From contig AJFK01000258.1 of the NCBI GenBank assembly GCA_000467715.1, forward strand, positions 46,860 to 110,859: a stretch of DNA of 64,000 nucleotides, given 5' to 3'. Source of the stretch: Hysterium pulicare CBS 123377 (Eukaryota > Ascomycota > Dothideomycetes > Hysteriales > Hysteriaceae). Below are positions 20,189 through 31,883 of the stretch, one piece after another (position 1 is the first letter of the stretch; every line of letters begins with the position of its first letter). The notes beneath the pieces are model-generated. The model searched no databases. It saw only the letters and a list, made by a program, of their open reading frames with translations, and had not been told where the DNA came from. A program made the position numbers and the translations under genes.

Positions 20189-22193
20189 CTATTTGCCAAG
20201 AGCAGCTCCTACGTATTCAGCAATAGCGAGCATCTTCTCTTCTTGCAGTCTTCGTCCAATCAGTTGCACGGAGACATGGGCACCGTCATAGATCTCAGGG
20301 TCATCTAGGTGCATGTTAGACTGAGTCAATAGAACTTCTTCGGCATTACTCACAGCTCTTGAACACCTTCTCATCTAGTTCATCGATTGGGTGAAAGTCA
20401 GTGTCGACCTTGTCGATTTCTTTGTCGGCATTCGTAACAGGAACAACTACGGACGTGTAGTCAAGTACATTGACGTATGTCGAGTACCCATAATAATCAT
20501 AACTTTCCTTCCTTGCTGCTGGGAATGGAGCCAGAGGCGATATGATCGCTTCGACGGGACGGCCAGTACTCGTAACATTAGCAGTAGAATTCCAGTAGTC
20601 CCCATATTCTTTCCGGAGCTCGCGGATGGCCACATTCACTGCAGCGATCTCGCTGGCTTTCCATTGTTCGAATGGTTTGTCCTTGTACATGGCTATCTGA
20701 GGGATAGGGGGTTCACCGGAGAGTTTCAAGGCACCATGAACATCCTCTCCGCCATCAAAGAACCATGTTTTCAACTGGTATCGCCAGTCAGTTGTATATA
20801 TGATAGAATGAAATCAATGTGCTTACTCCGGTATCGAAGATATGTTTGTGAGACGGAGGCTTCCATTCTATTACCTTGAGATCGTTAATTGTGAGACTCT
20901 ATCCAATTAGCCTACTAACGGCCTTACCTCATGTCCAAGCCCTTGTATAGCTTTCACGACCAGATCGATAGCTCTTCGTACAGGAGGTGTAGGCGCGACT
21001 ACACCATCATGCTTCAGAACACCAAATGCGAGTTTCCCAGCTTTACTCGCGTCTCCGATAGCTCCAGTGAGTTCGAGGATTTCTCTCTCCAGTTCGTACC
21101 GCCATGGAAGCTCGTTGACAAGTGGATCGTGCAGCCATGGTTCTTGAGAAAGTAAACCCTTTATGACAAGTCGTAGAGAAGAGATGCTGGTTGCGAGAGG
21201 ACCGACGACGGAGAGAATCGTGTTTTGGCCTTCCATAGAGTTGGCCATTCCTTCGTAAGGCATTCTTCCATGCGATGGCCTGATGCCGTAGAGGCCGTTG
21301 AAAGCTGCGGGAATACGTCTACACTCAGCGTTAGCTCAGTCCGTTGCGCAGCGATACCTCCCGTACATTGAGCCACCAATATCTGTACCGAATCCGACAG
21401 GTGCTGCATAATATTAGATATTCGCATGTAAACATCACGATAAACGGTCAGCCTACATCCTCTGAGCCCAATAAGAGCACCCTCTCCTCCACTCGACCCA
21501 CCACAACTTAGATGTCTATTCTTCGGATTCGTCGTATACCCGATGATATTGTTTACCGTCTCTCCGCTCATAAGCGTATGCGGCACACTTGTCTTACAAA
21601 ACATAACGGCTCCCAAATTTCTTAGCTCTCTTACCATCTCACTCTCAAATACCTTCTCTTGTCCAGTCCCAGTCTTCCCCTGAAAGGTCCCAATCCAACC
21701 CACATAGCCCATTGTTGTTTCAACTCCCCGGACATGGAACTGATCTTTTAGGGAGACAGGGAGACCATGTAAGGGGCCGATAGGCTTCTTGTGTTTGGCA
21801 TAGTAGTCGTCAAGTTTCTCTGCATCATGGATTGCTGGGTCGAAGAATATTTCGTGGAGGCAGTTGACCTTAGCTTTAATCAGCCATCTCCATTTGGAAG
21901 CATAGCGTAATTGAGTGGGTTCTTCTTACCAACTGATGCGCCAAAGCCGCTCGATGACAAAATGCTTTAGTGACTTCAACTGCGCTCCACTGCCCTGTGA
22001 TGGTATGCTTTACGATATCATTCGCACTTGTCTCCGTGATGTCAATCTCGCGGTGGGTAAGATATTGGCGAATGTATCCAGTAACGTCGGGCTGTTCATC
22101 AATGCTCGGTATATCCTTGATTCTCCATTTCTCTGGTATAAGTGCCTTAATGCTCTCCCTCTTCTTCTCAGCCTTTTCCTGCCAGCTTGCCAT
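20189..22193 (-). CDS. Amidase (acetamidase-like, amidase signature family)
   Basis: Hydrolyses carboxylic amides to acid and ammonia. Seven exons: 22193-21930, 21868-21457, 21403-21367, 21318-20928, 20874-20827, 20774-20354 and 20304-20189, giving 562 aa. The catalytic Ser-cisSer-Lys triad is intact: Lys in LHGLPVSLKDQFHVRG, cis-Ser in HLSCGGSSGGEGALI, and nucleophile Ser in GFGTDIGGSIR, the last assembled across a 37-nt exon. The C-terminus, DPEIYDGAHVSVQLIGRRLQ, is typical of fungal acetamidases. All junctions keep frame with standard GT-AG sites. No signal peptide is visible, so it is probably cytosolic, with a role in nitrogen or amide use. Its neighbours do not suggest a pathway. The natural substrate cannot be read from sequence. 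Confidence 0.92.
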
Positions 22194-23564
22194 GATGAAT
22201 TTGCAGTACTCCGCTTGGAAATGGTGAAGGCTTTTTGATTGAAAGCTCGGTGGTGAAAGGTGAAGGTGTCATTATCGATATCGATGAACCCTCGGCATTT
22301 TATGTAGGCGTGGCAGGTAATGATCGATAGGTGACGATGATCCCCAATACAAAATCCTGGTCCGAGCTTTATCAACCTCCCGCCTTGGGCAATCAGCTTA
22401 CCCTGGGCAATTGCATGCGAAGAATGCGATAAGCGTCATTCTCCATTGGCTTTGGCGGATAGGCATAGATAGCTTGTGGACTCGCAAGCGAATATTCCTC
22501 CGCAATCTGAACATGATATAGGTATCTGCGAGGCGGCCGACTTATTCTAATCACGGCGAGATCGGTAGTTTCTCATGCCATAATTCGTGCTCGACTTCAT
22601 GTCAAATCTTCTTCTAGCCCGGCCGATTGGAATCGCCCGGTTATGACCATCATCTCACTGACTCGGCCTCAAATAGTGGCAGAGCGATTTGAATTCCAAA
22701 CGACAACAGCTATGTTCACTGCCGAAGCAAAGCCACATGCACCAAGACCAAGAGACACATGGTAGAAAACACAAAAAGTAGTTAAAGCTATTATCCTACT
22801 TCATCCAGCAGCCGGATATACATACAACCATCTCCACGCTATGTGCAACCGATGGTGCCAATTTCCTGAAATCCAAGCTCAGCCCTCAATACATCCAACA
22901 AACAATATAAAAAGCAGTTGCCATTCGAAAGTAAACAGGCCCCGTCTCTACAACGAGAGGAATTGGGGGAAAGGGGGTATCACCAAACTTGAGCTCCACC
23001 TTGGAAGTTTTTTGCGAGTCTCGTCGCTAGGACGGGTCGCGAAGTGAATAGGGCGATGCGCATATTGCAAACAAAAACAGAAGAGATGGCAGGGTGTTGA
23101 TGTGTGCAGAAAAGCGTCGTGAGTTGATTCTCCGCGCCGATGTTCGACATTTTCCGTAAAAGGTCCTCCATATATGAAGAGTAGTAGGTGATGTGAGGGG
23201 GTCGTAGTAGAAATTACAAGGTCATAGACCCTTCAGCATGCAAAATTTGGTGCAAGAAATTAGTGTAGTTGCAGAATACAGATAGTAGTCTCCGGACAGT
23301 CATCAATCGTGTAGAAAGGTGAGGAATCCGGATACTAAAATGGGGTATGGGTTACAAAGGTAGACAAGACGAAGTAAAGACATGAACGGAGACTGCATAA
23401 ATACGTGACGATTCGAAATTCCCTTCTCTTCCCCGACGAAGCAACGCTCCAAGCGTGCGCAACCTTTCGAAATAAGCATTTCGAACCAAGGATATAATCG
23501 GCCAGTCCATGATACCGAGAAAGGGAGGCTAAGGCGCAAGGAGCCTTACGGGGATTTGGTAGGG
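22194..23564. other. Long intergenic region without recognised gene
   Basis: This space of 1371 bp holds the amidase promoter on its left and the 3' flank of the GPI-protein gene on its right. Frames of 60-120 codons occur on both strands but none shows family motifs or plausible splicing. The stretch around 22840-22990 is adenine-rich on the + strand. Confidence 0.45.
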
Positions 23565-23918
23565 TCAAAGAGCCATGTATCCAACGCCGGCGACTAATGC
23601 GGCGAGGAGTGCATTTGCGTTCAACTGCGATGCAGCGCCAGTGGAAACAGTTGATGGGGCGGAGCTGGCAGTTAGTGTGCCTGTTCCGCTCAGGGTGTAG
23701 TTCGCCGTCGCGCTGTTGGGGAGGATCGTGCCAATTGAGGCAGGGATAGTAGAGGTGGTATTCAGCACAGATGATGGCGGAGTTCCAGTCAGCGTCACAG
23801 TGTTGACTCGATAGACGGTCTTAGTCAGGAAGTAAGTCGACACCGTCGTCTCGGCGAAGGTGATAGGGAGGAGGGCGAGGAGGAGGAAGAGAATGGACTG
23901 GAAAGTCGGAGCGCGCAT
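23565..23918 (-). CDS. Small GPI-anchored surface protein
   Basis: A 117-aa single-exon protein. Residues 1-22 form a signal peptide (ILFLLLALLPITFA, cleavage after Ala). The mature part is rich in Ser, Thr, Ala and Asn with N-glycosylation sequons (NTT, NYT). The C-terminus has a small-residue omega region (TGAASQLNA) followed by a hydrophobic tail LLAALVAGVGYMAL, which is the form of a GPI attachment signal. Such proteins are common in fungal cell walls and usually lack sequence similarity between genera. Function is unknown. The short unspliced frame is supported by the two coherent targeting signals at its ends. Confidence 0.75.
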   Translation of the reverse strand: MRAPTFQSILFLLLALLPITFAETTVSTYFLTKTVYRVNTVTLTGTPPSSVLNTTSTIPASIGTILPNSATANYTLSGTGTLTASSAPSTVSTGAASQLNANALLAALVAGVGYMAL

Positions 23919-25640
23919 TTCGATCGTGAGTTTAGGTTTAGTGCGATTGTTGTAGTTTCGTTCGTATGGTATGCGCGATGCGGTGGAAGCTCCCGACTGT
24001 GTGGGTCTGGAAGGAATGCGACAGATGATGATGTTTGTTTGCTTGTTTGTTTGTTGACGATAGATGTTTATCGAGTCGCGAAGCTGACAAGCGCCGATAG
24101 AAATGAATGGAACTGATCCTGAAGGTGGATTGTGGGTTTCTCAATGATGGGGATGCGATGCTGTACTGTATCGCGTGTGTGAAGAGCGTCGAGCTTGTTG
24201 ATGATGGGCAAGTGATAGTGTTTTGGTCGTCTGAGAGGACGGAGAGAGAAGAAGGAACGTAGATGCGAGGCGCCGCCTGGATATGCGATGTTCAAAGGAG
24301 TGTCTACAGCAAAGTCGCTGTGTAGTATAGTGGACAAGTGAGACTGTGGAGAGGTGGTGGATGCAAAGGGAAGCACCTGGGCAGCTGGGAGTAGCCATGC
24401 ACGCCATGGAGCTTTAATTTCCCCAGCGAGCACGAGCCAGTAATCTCGCTTTAGAATGACGCTAGACTGCTTCGGGTCTCGGGCCAATCCGTGCAGCATC
24501 GCTCGCGCCTGCCTTCAACCACAGAAGTGCATCGCGAGACATTCTCAAATTTCTTCGAAGCTGCCTACCCCAATCGTTCTCCCTCACACGTCTTTACTTT
24601 TACTCGCCGTATTACTCGCCGTACCTCCTTCTGAACAGCTCTCACTAAGATATGAATACGACTTGTCGGGTAATGAAACCGGATCCAACGAATCAGGAGT
24701 CTCGCTTGTTCATTTCGCGCTAGAAGCCGGGCGGGTGGTTGGCTGAGCCCGTTGTCTGAGCGGAGGATTCATGCGACCGGAAAGACCTCATCTGAATAGT
24801 TCGTGGCAGGACAAGAAACCAGAAGCGTCGCATATAGAACAGCGAATTGTACTGTGGCTTTTGGTTGCGCAATGGCAGATTCTGTTACACCTCACCTGTC
24901 AGCCAACGTGTTGGCGCAAGCCCGAGAACTGCGACGACTGAGCCGGATGCATGCGGCTGTTCAGATTTCTGTTGTTTGCTAGCCCGGATGCCTTAGCCAC
25001 GAGACATGTCTGGCATTCGAAACAACGGACTTGTAAGGCTTTGGTGGGACTTTGCAGAATACCGTCTCTACTACGGCTTGCAACTATCTGAAGGATGAAG
25101 GATGGAGACGACAGCAAATAAACGCCCGAAGAAGAAACTACCCTGGTCAATTGGTCCAGAGCCATAGCACAAAATATACTTTGCAGGCTACTTTCCGCAT
25201 CACCTGCAAGAGGGCAACTTCTTTGTAGTTATCTTTGTAGGCTAATAGTAACAAATTACCTATGACTCTCAAGCGTAGGTGGTCGCTAATTGACCACCAA
25301 TTCGCTGCCTATCGAAGCATATCGTCCTGTACACCCTCATAAAATGCAATATCATGGCGCTGTCTACTCGTGGCAAAGGTAGTATAATTATACACAGTAA
25401 TAAAGAATGCAGATGGTCGTCAGTATAAACCGGAGGTCCCATACAATAAGCTCGCCATCTTCCAGAGAATCGCCCATACCCAAAATGCCGTTTTGAAACG
25501 CTGTCAGTCCAAGCTCGCAGATTAAAACGTCGCGAGATATCATATCTCCGTGATATGAAATACTGCGACTAAGGGTATAAAATGATAGTGCTCGACTGAC
25601 CAAGACTTCTCATCCGTCGTACAGGTTCGATTCAAGCCCG
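23919..25640. other. Long intergenic region without recognised gene
   Basis: These 1.7 kb separate the GPI-protein gene and TCO89, both on the minus strand. A 143-codon frame at 24068-24499 (-) and shorter frames were examined; they show no motifs and overlap each other. The left part is likely the GPI gene's promoter and leader. The right part is the TCO89 3' flank. Confidence 0.45.
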
Positions 25641-27386
25641 TCAATCGCTCTCGGCAACTTCTGTGCTTTCCCACAACCGACGACAAATCTCTTCGGCTTC
25701 ATTGCGAAGTCTGCCATTGTCGCTTTCGAAACTTTGTCTCCCTTCCACATCACCATCCTCACGGCCGCCATGAACCGATTCAAAACTGACGCGTGATCTC
25801 CGCGATTCAGGCCCCTCTCCAGGAACCGAATCGTGGAAGCTTGCATTCGCACTATTCCCACCATGAGCGTGGGCGAAACCGTTCGTCATTGGTGACCGAG
25901 GTACTCGTACTTTGCGAGGCGTTCCTGGCGTATATTCGAGCCGTGCAATGGCATCCGCTAAGGGATTGCGATACCGTCGCACGACTTTGTATTCCAAAGT
26001 AACGTGGTTGAATTGTTGCTGAAGACGAGGGTCAATCCGTCCTTCGTTATTTGCTGAATACGTCATTCCCGTTTGCAGGAACACGGGTCCTCCAGTGCGC
26101 GGTAGAGTCACGGGTATGAGCTTCGCTGGCTCGATGTTTGATGAGGCGCGCTGAAGCATCAACTTCTGTTGCGTCCTGGACGGCGGTAGGTCGGTAGGTG
26201 TGCTTGTACCCGAGCGACGAGTGTTTGATCGCGATTGTGATGTGCCAGACGATTCCGCCATGCTGGGCGCTGACTTATTGCGCTTTTGCTTATCAAAATC
26301 ACCTCCAGTCCCTCTCGGTGAATTGTGCGACGGCAGAAAGTTGCTATCCCTCGGGGTACCCCCAGACCCATCTCCATCCATGAAACGCGAAACTAAGTCT
26401 CTGCCTGGTGTATCGACGAGTGTAGATCCTTGGCTGTGACTCAGGGATCGGGCATTATGGGCGTCAGACATCACCGTAGCGGAAACTGTAGACATCTGAG
26501 GCGCGAGGTTGTGTGATGAATTGCGCTGGAGAAGTCTGGAAGTGATCATGTCTGCATCCGGCGGTCGAGGGTGATGATGTGAACTGCCTCCATTGGTTTG
26601 GCGGTTATTGTGGGAGCGGTCGGGCAGGATTCGAGGGCTCCGGGACGGAGAAGTATGATATTGTGGATTCTGAGCTCCTGCCTCTAATGGCTCCGGGGCG
26701 TTGTTCTCCATCTCAGAGGACAGGCTTGTTTTATGGGGTTCGAAGATGACTGAGTTCTGGCGGGTGTTCGAACGGGTTGTGTTCGGTGATTGTGAAGCAC
26801 TCTCCTCGGTCCAAGCGTCATCGGGTCCTTCGTCATTCCCAATGTCAAAGTGTACTGTGGGATGTGCTGCGTCCGGTGAGTGGTTGTGCGGTTCTGCGGG
26901 GTGCGCAAGTGATCGCTTCGGTGGTGCCATCTCGCTTTTTGTGGCCTTCAACACGTTCTTCGAGGACGATTGTCTGGGGAGGTGTCCGCTTGAGTGATTC
27001 TTTCGCAAAACTGTATTCGTGTGGGAGGTGTTTCTCACGATGCCGACTGTCGATGCATTGCGCTTCACGCCTGGTCGTGGGCTGCTTGGTACTGGTGTCG
27101 AGTTGCCGGAATGGGAACGTCGGTGGTGTTTCGCATTCGAACTGCTCTCGCCGCCATGAGGCTGGGTGTGCTTGTTCAACTTGTTAAGATTCTTGCCAAA
27201 GGAAGTGTTCCTCGGCATGCGATTGCCTCCAACAACGTGCTGTCTCTGGACCTTGTGCGTTGCTCTGTGGGACGAGGAAGGGCCATCGGATGGCGATTGG
27301 GATACATAGGAGGACGTAGAAGATTGCCTCGCGAGAACTTGCGGCCTTTTCGGCTGCGAATGAGCATCCTGTGAGGAAGAGGCCAT
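25641..27386 (-). CDS. tco89: TORC1 subunit TCO89-domain protein
   Basis: Tco89 is a fungal-specific component of TOR complex 1 at the vacuole, controlling growth in response to nutrients and cell integrity stress. The single exon encodes 581 aa of mostly disordered, Ser/His/Asn/Arg-rich sequence. Family landmarks are an N-terminal block with RPQVLARQSSTSSYVSQSPS and GGNRMPRNTSFGKNLNKLNK, repeated RSxS-type basic phosphosites, and a C-terminal block with YKVVRRYRNPLADAIARLE ending in NEAEEICRRLWES. The frame is open for another 73 codons upstream (to 27605), but I place the start at MASSSQDAHSQPK because family proteins begin with this type of sequence. Many RxxS sites suggest heavy phosphorylation, which is inference. 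Confidence 0.85.
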   Translation of the reverse strand: MASSSQDAHSQPKRPQVLARQSSTSSYVSQSPSDGPSSSHRATHKVQRQHVVGGNRMPRNTSFGKNLNKLNKHTQPHGGESSSNAKHHRRSHSGNSTPVPSSPRPGVKRNASTVGIVRNTSHTNTVLRKNHSSGHLPRQSSSKNVLKATKSEMAPPKRSLAHPAEPHNHSPDAAHPTVHFDIGNDEGPDDAWTEESASQSPNTTRSNTRQNSVIFEPHKTSLSSEMENNAPEPLEAGAQNPQYHTSPSRSPRILPDRSHNNRQTNGGSSHHHPRPPDADMITSRLLQRNSSHNLAPQMSTVSATVMSDAHNARSLSHSQGSTLVDTPGRDLVSRFMDGDGSGGTPRDSNFLPSHNSPRGTGGDFDKQKRNKSAPSMAESSGTSQSRSNTRRSGTSTPTDLPPSRTQQKLMLQRASSNIEPAKLIPVTLPRTGGPVFLQTGMTYSANNEGRIDPRLQQQFNHVTLEYKVVRRYRNPLADAIARLEYTPGTPRKVRVPRSPMTNGFAHAHGGNSANASFHDSVPGEGPESRRSRVSFESVHGGREDGDVEGRQSFESDNGRLRNEAEEICRRLWESTEVAESD

Positions 27387-28308
27387 GCTTACTTTTGAGC
27401 TGTGGCTTTGCGGTTGTCCGGAGTCGATGCAGGTTGGACTTCTTATTGAAGACAAAGGAGGCGCTGGCGGATCAGCAATGCGCGGCGTCTTGATTCGGTC
27501 GGGCAATGCCTGGTAAAGATGGCCGCTGCACTCAGTGACGAGCCATACCCTCAATTGGAGAGGGCAGTCAAATGCGTTGTACAGTGTGTCCGGCCGGCAG
27601 CCCAATGGTGATGAGGTAGCGGGTGCGCCAATTCAATTGGAGTAAGGCGGTGAAAGGTGGCATGCAGCGATCTTCTTTCTTGGCTGCGCACATGGTTTTG
27701 GTAACACCGCTTGTGAAGACGTACCTTATAACTATCCACCGACCTGCCATGCGCTTCTAATGTCTCTATGCCATTCGATATACAGCTTCAATTTAATTAT
27801 TATTTTTAGATATGATATTAAGCCATTTCGCCCACCGAAGACAAGGTCGAATAGTGCCTATCAATGGTTGCCCCTGAACGGCTTATAAGACACAATCGGA
27901 ACAAATTTGTAAACCAATGAAGGAAACCCGTACGATTCTCAATGCTTCACATGCATGAAGCCATCCTTGGTGTCTTGATCCATGTCCTGAAAAGAGACAA
28001 ATGGAGCAAGGCCAACAAATTGAAAAGGAAAAACTGCCACAGTACCCATCAGTCCCACACGAACGCCAATTCCGAATCATAAGACATGAAGTGCAATCAT
28101 GACTGTCTCCCGAGAGCTTTTTTGCTGACAGAAGCCAGAGATAAGGTCCAGTAGGGCCTCCTGCAAGTAGCCGTCTGTATATGCATGTCGCCTAATTCCA
28201 TATATCGATCCTCATCACGTCAGCAATTCCGTCAAGTTTACATTTCTGCATCGCTTCATTCCGTCAACCAGAATTTGAGATAGTTGCCATAGCCCAAGAA
28301 CTACTTCC
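27387..28308. promoter_or_regulatory. Upstream region of tco89
   Basis: This 922-bp space contains the TCO89 promoter and long 5' leader (an open frame continues upstream to 27605) and, further right, the 3' flank of the gene ending at 28309. No other gene is recognised. Confidence 0.4.
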
Positions 28309-29406
28309 CTAGGAACTTCTCCTAAGATGGAGCGTATGAGCGAAGTTTCTGAGTTTCTGTTTCATGCCTTGTGGTCTTGCCGCTGCCCGTCTGTCATTAC
28401 TGCATCTCTGTTGACGATTGAGGCCATCAACACATCCGAAAGAAGATGTGCTCCGAATGGAGGCCGCGTCAGTCCGATAAGAGGGCGGTTGAACTCCAGT
28501 AAAGTACGTTGGAGCTTCTGAAAGATTCGTCATTGAATTTTCTCTGCCGATACTGGTTGTGTTCAAATTCCTTGCTGACTCCCTAGTTGCTGATGCCCGT
28601 TCCGGGGTGGCGGCTCCGCCTTGAAGTTCCACCATGGATTCCCCTTCAGTTAATCTCACGTACCCAGTATCGTCCCAACGACGTTGCTCTCTGACAGCCT
28701 GTCGCCGATTTGGTCTAGGACGCCCAACGACAGATGCTGGGGCGGAAGAGGGTTGCGGCGAGGAGCGCGGCGAGGAGCAAGAGAGCATGTTCATAAGAGA
28801 TGGTGAACAGCTGTCTGGAATAGGATGTGAATTGCTGTCTTCTGTCTGACATGATCTAAGGGCCGGCATTGATGGGGCCTTTATCTTGAGTAGACGCCGA
28901 CCGCAGTGGTGAGAACCCAATACCGATGGCATTTTGACTAGGATCTTGTTTCGACGTCGGGGGATGAATCGAAGTTGATGGCGATCAGATCCGGCGGCGC
29001 CACTTGCTGAACGAGGACGTATGGGTATTGCATATCGAACCTCAGCCGTAGACGGAATGTTGTTTGTGATGATAGTAGGGTCTCTCCAGTATGCTATGCC
29101 CGTCATGATTACTGGAGAAGGTTGAACAACATTTGCGTTTAGCCAAGCTTCGATTGATGAAGGTCGTTCCGGTCGGATCGGGGGAGGACCATGGCGACGG
29201 GCTTCTGAGGGAGTTGCTTGCAGCTGAGCGGAAGCGCCATTGCAGCGTGTGGAGTGAGCTCGTCGGGGTAGGTGTAGGTGTTGAGAGGGCGGCTTTTCTT
29301 GCTCACTTTCGCGCTCCTGCGTTGATCGGGAAGAAGTAGGTATTAGAGTGTGAAGTGGAAACCACTTCCAAGCCGCCTCTTGCTTCGCACCTTGTTTGTC
29401 TTTCAT
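28309..29406 (-). CDS. Hypothetical basic, serine/arginine-rich protein
   Basis: A single open frame of 365 aa from ATG at 29406; ten more codons upstream start only with TTG. The protein is basic and rich in Pro, Ser and Arg, with no known domain. Landmarks are the N-terminal AAWKWFPLHTLIP, a central RFIPRRRNKILVKMPS, a DDTGYVRLTEGESMVEL segment and a basic C-terminus with MKQKLRNFAHTLHLRRSS. The opposite strand also has open frames here. I accept it as coding because of length, balanced composition and the coherent C-terminus, but it is the weakest of the long genes. An intron cannot be excluded. Confidence 0.6.
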   Translation of the reverse strand: MKDKQGAKQEAAWKWFPLHTLIPTSSRSTQERESEQEKPPSQHLHLPRRAHSTRCNGASAQLQATPSEARRHGPPPIRPERPSSIEAWLNANVVQPSPVIMTGIAYWRDPTIITNNIPSTAEVRYAIPIRPRSASGAAGSDRHQLRFIPRRRNKILVKMPSVLGSHHCGRRLLKIKAPSMPALRSCQTEDSNSHPIPDSCSPSLMNMLSCSSPRSSPQPSSAPASVVGRPRPNRRQAVREQRRWDDTGYVRLTEGESMVELQGGAATPERASATRESARNLNTTSIGRENSMTNLSEAPTYFTGVQPPSYRTDAASIRSTSSFGCVDGLNRQQRCSNDRRAAARPQGMKQKLRNFAHTLHLRRSS

Positions 29407-30203
29407 CTTGACGAACGCTTGCAGCTTCTGCGTCAATGGTAGACGCGAAGGTCAAGAGCAGTGGAGGGAGATGAGACCGCCTAGGCTGGCAGTGGTTAAG
29501 GATTTCAAAGTGGAGTATGTGCTAACGATGAAATATAGGTGAGCGGCATTGCAGTGAAAGCTCCTCTGAATGCGAACAAGATGTGCTATAGGCCGGTGTG
29601 AGGTAACATCACGTGCAACGAGACAAAATCGTACGAGGTGCTTCACCGAAAGGGAAAGAACAGGCACCTTCGGCGTGCTCACACCTTGCAAAACAGCGCA
29701 CACCACGTTCACGTCGACGTCTTCGGTAGGCACCAGGATGATGCCGCACCTTGTTAGACTCCAGACTACCTCGCCATGAAGAACCATTTAAAGTACAACA
29801 ACACCACGAGGGATCTCAGAGGAAACGTGAAGACATTTGTGGCTCTTCGCCGAGTCCATGACCAATCGGTAAGCCACGACAACCATGACATGGACAGCCA
29901 AAGGCAGCTAAAGACAATTTTACCTGGCTCCCACTGTATAACCATGCAACGAATTGGAATCGCTCTCTAACCCCACACAGGTTGTGTCAAACCTGACCTC
30001 ATACTTAGGGATTTGTCGTATCGACCTGACAGGAGAGATTGGCTGAAGGTTGAAGGACGTGGGAGGTTATGTCGCCGAGGAATTCGATATTGAATTAGAA
30101 AGAAATTGAAGAAAGCGATAGACCACTCCTGAACTTATATTTGTAAAATTGGAGTCGGAAGATTGGTATGATGGTGGCTTTACTTCCAGCCCTCCGATCA
30201 CCA
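29407..30203. other. Intergenic region, no gene recognised
   Basis: About 800 bp lie between two minus-strand genes: the promoter of the unknown basic protein on the left and the 3' flank of bfr2 on the right. Frames of 60-110 codons overlap on both strands without motifs. Confidence 0.45.
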
Positions 30204-31703
30204 TCAACTCCTAAAAAGCATCAGACCCTCCTCCTCATCCGCACTCGCTTCTACATCCTCTTCAACCTCCTCTCCCAAGCCTAACTTCCGTCCAAACAAA
30301 CTCCCAAACAACTCATCAATCTGCCTCTCGCCCCAAATTCCCCGTTCTTCTGGTGCCATAAAGTTCTGCAATTTCTCATGCACCGTATACCTTAGCTTCC
30401 GCCCCTTGCTTGCCCTCGTATCAACTGCCTTCTTGGTTTTTGCTTCACGGGATGCTTGCCAAGGCGCTTGAACTATAAACTCGGCCCCTGTTCCATTCAT
30501 AGTCGTTGCATCCTGGGAACGCTGCTCGAGAAGCTCTTTCAGAAGGAGACCGTAGAAATCTGCATCGTCGTATATGGAGGGAGATGACGGGACGTTAGAG
30601 GTAGATTGAAGTGGAGCGCAGGAGCGCGGGATCTGGGTGCGCTTGACTAGCCGCGGAGTATCGGAAAGGTGGGTAGATAGGACGTCGATTAGGGTTTGTT
30701 GACTGGCGTTGTTCAGGCGGCGAGATGAAGGGAGGATGGGTGTTGCTTTAGTCTTCTGAGACCATTTGTCCAAAATTGCATTTCGATGGGAGCGATTTGC
30801 AGTTTCTGAAGTTTTTATAGTGGCCCAAATGGTGGAGGATGGCGTGGATGGCGTTAAAGGGGCAGGCCGTTTACGCTTCATGCCTGTTCGAGCAGAGTCG
30901 ATAGATGAACGAAGGGTGGTGAGAGTTGTGAGGAGGGAAAGCGCTGCGGTTTCCACCGCTTGCATCGCATGTTCGCCCACTGTGCTATTTTCATATGTGG
31001 ATGAAGCCATAGAGTTTATAGAAATTAAAGCCCTTTGAAGACGGATCCGAGTATTTAGGAGAGAATCAGAGGTCTTCCTTTGAGCCTTGACTGCTTGTCC
31101 TTTTTCACCATCTGCTTTAGCGGCTTGGGATATTGTTGCTGCGACCGTTTTTTGCTCTTCGTTCATAATTTTGCGTAATTTAGCGCGGTTGGTGATGTCC
31201 TCTCGGACTTCTCCAGCATCGTCCCCTCCATGCTCCTCGAATCCATCTACGCCGTCCTCCTCTGCCTCGTCCATGCCCTCTTCTGGATCTTCCTCTTCTT
31301 CCTCACTCCGATCAACATCATCTGGAAATCCATTGCCATTGGTCATGAACGTATCCGATTCCTCATCGCTACTTTCTTCGCGAAACTCGTGGCCAGCAAA
31401 TGGATCCTCACTGTCCTCGTCCAGAGCAGCCTCTCGGCTGATTCGAGAACCTTGGTACTGTGGGCCAAGTGGGACAACTTCGCGCTTTCGTAATTTGCTC
31501 TTTCCTACATCGGCATAATGCTCTCTACCTGTCTGGAATTCTTCTATGCTCTCTTCATCTGAGTTGATTTCGTCGCTGTCACTGGGAGCGGGGTTGAGGA
31601 GTTCTTCGGGGTCAAAATCTGAAGGGAGATTTGATTAGTTAGAAGCTTATACACGAAGATCTCCGCTAAAAATCCACGCACCTCTCATTTTCGGTTTTTT
31701 CAT
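30204..31703 (-). CDS. bfr2: Bfr2/AATF homologue, ribosome biogenesis factor
   Basis: Bfr2 (AATF/Traube family) is a nucleolar component of the early small-subunit processome. A 22-nt first exon (31703-31682, encoding MKKPKMR) joins exon 2 (31618-30204) over a 63-nt intron (G|GTGCGT...CTAACTAAT...TTCAG|AT), giving 478 aa. The protein starts MKKPKMRDFDPEELLNPAPS, typical of the family. It has acidic N-terminal segments, then SRISREAALDEDSEDPFAG, a long Glu/Asp run, a coiled region around RTSDSLLNTRIRLQRALISI, the QTLIDVLSTHL-type block, DDADFYGLLLKELLEQRSQD and the C-terminal RKLRYTVHEKLQNFMAPEE. These blocks match the AATF and TRAUB domains in order. It shares a 180-bp promoter with ind1. Confidence 0.94.
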
Positions 31704-31883
31704 TCTGAAATGGTGAGTTGTGTTTTGGAGAGTTTATGCAGAGGTCCAGAAAAAAAGTTAGGACGTCGGGTTAACATTGTTCCCATGCAGGTCACAGTGC
31801 TACTTACTTAAGTAGGTAAACTAAGCTCTATACCTACATAAGCATCAACTTCTTTGGCATTGAAAATGATTGGAACATGAAAC
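31704..31883. promoter_or_regulatory. Divergent promoter between bfr2 and ind1
   Basis: 180 bp separate the two ATGs. Near the + strand start there are two overlapping out-of-frame ATG-AAA-CAT copies (31877 and 31884); the second is in frame with the Ind1 presequence. No TATA box is evident. Confidence 0.6.

Noticed and set aside
24068-24499. 143-codon minus-strand frame upstream of the GPI-protein gene
   Set aside because: No signal, domain or splice logic, and it overlaps another frame of similar length; more likely promoter and leader.
25620-25640. GGTTCGATTCAAGCC resembling a tRNA B box
   Set aside because: No matching A box or acceptor stem can be formed around it, and it abuts the end of the TCO89 coding region.
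27387-27605. In-frame N-terminal extension of TCO89 by 73 codons
   Set aside because: The extra residues do not resemble the family start, which is MASSSQ..., and lie in the promoter.
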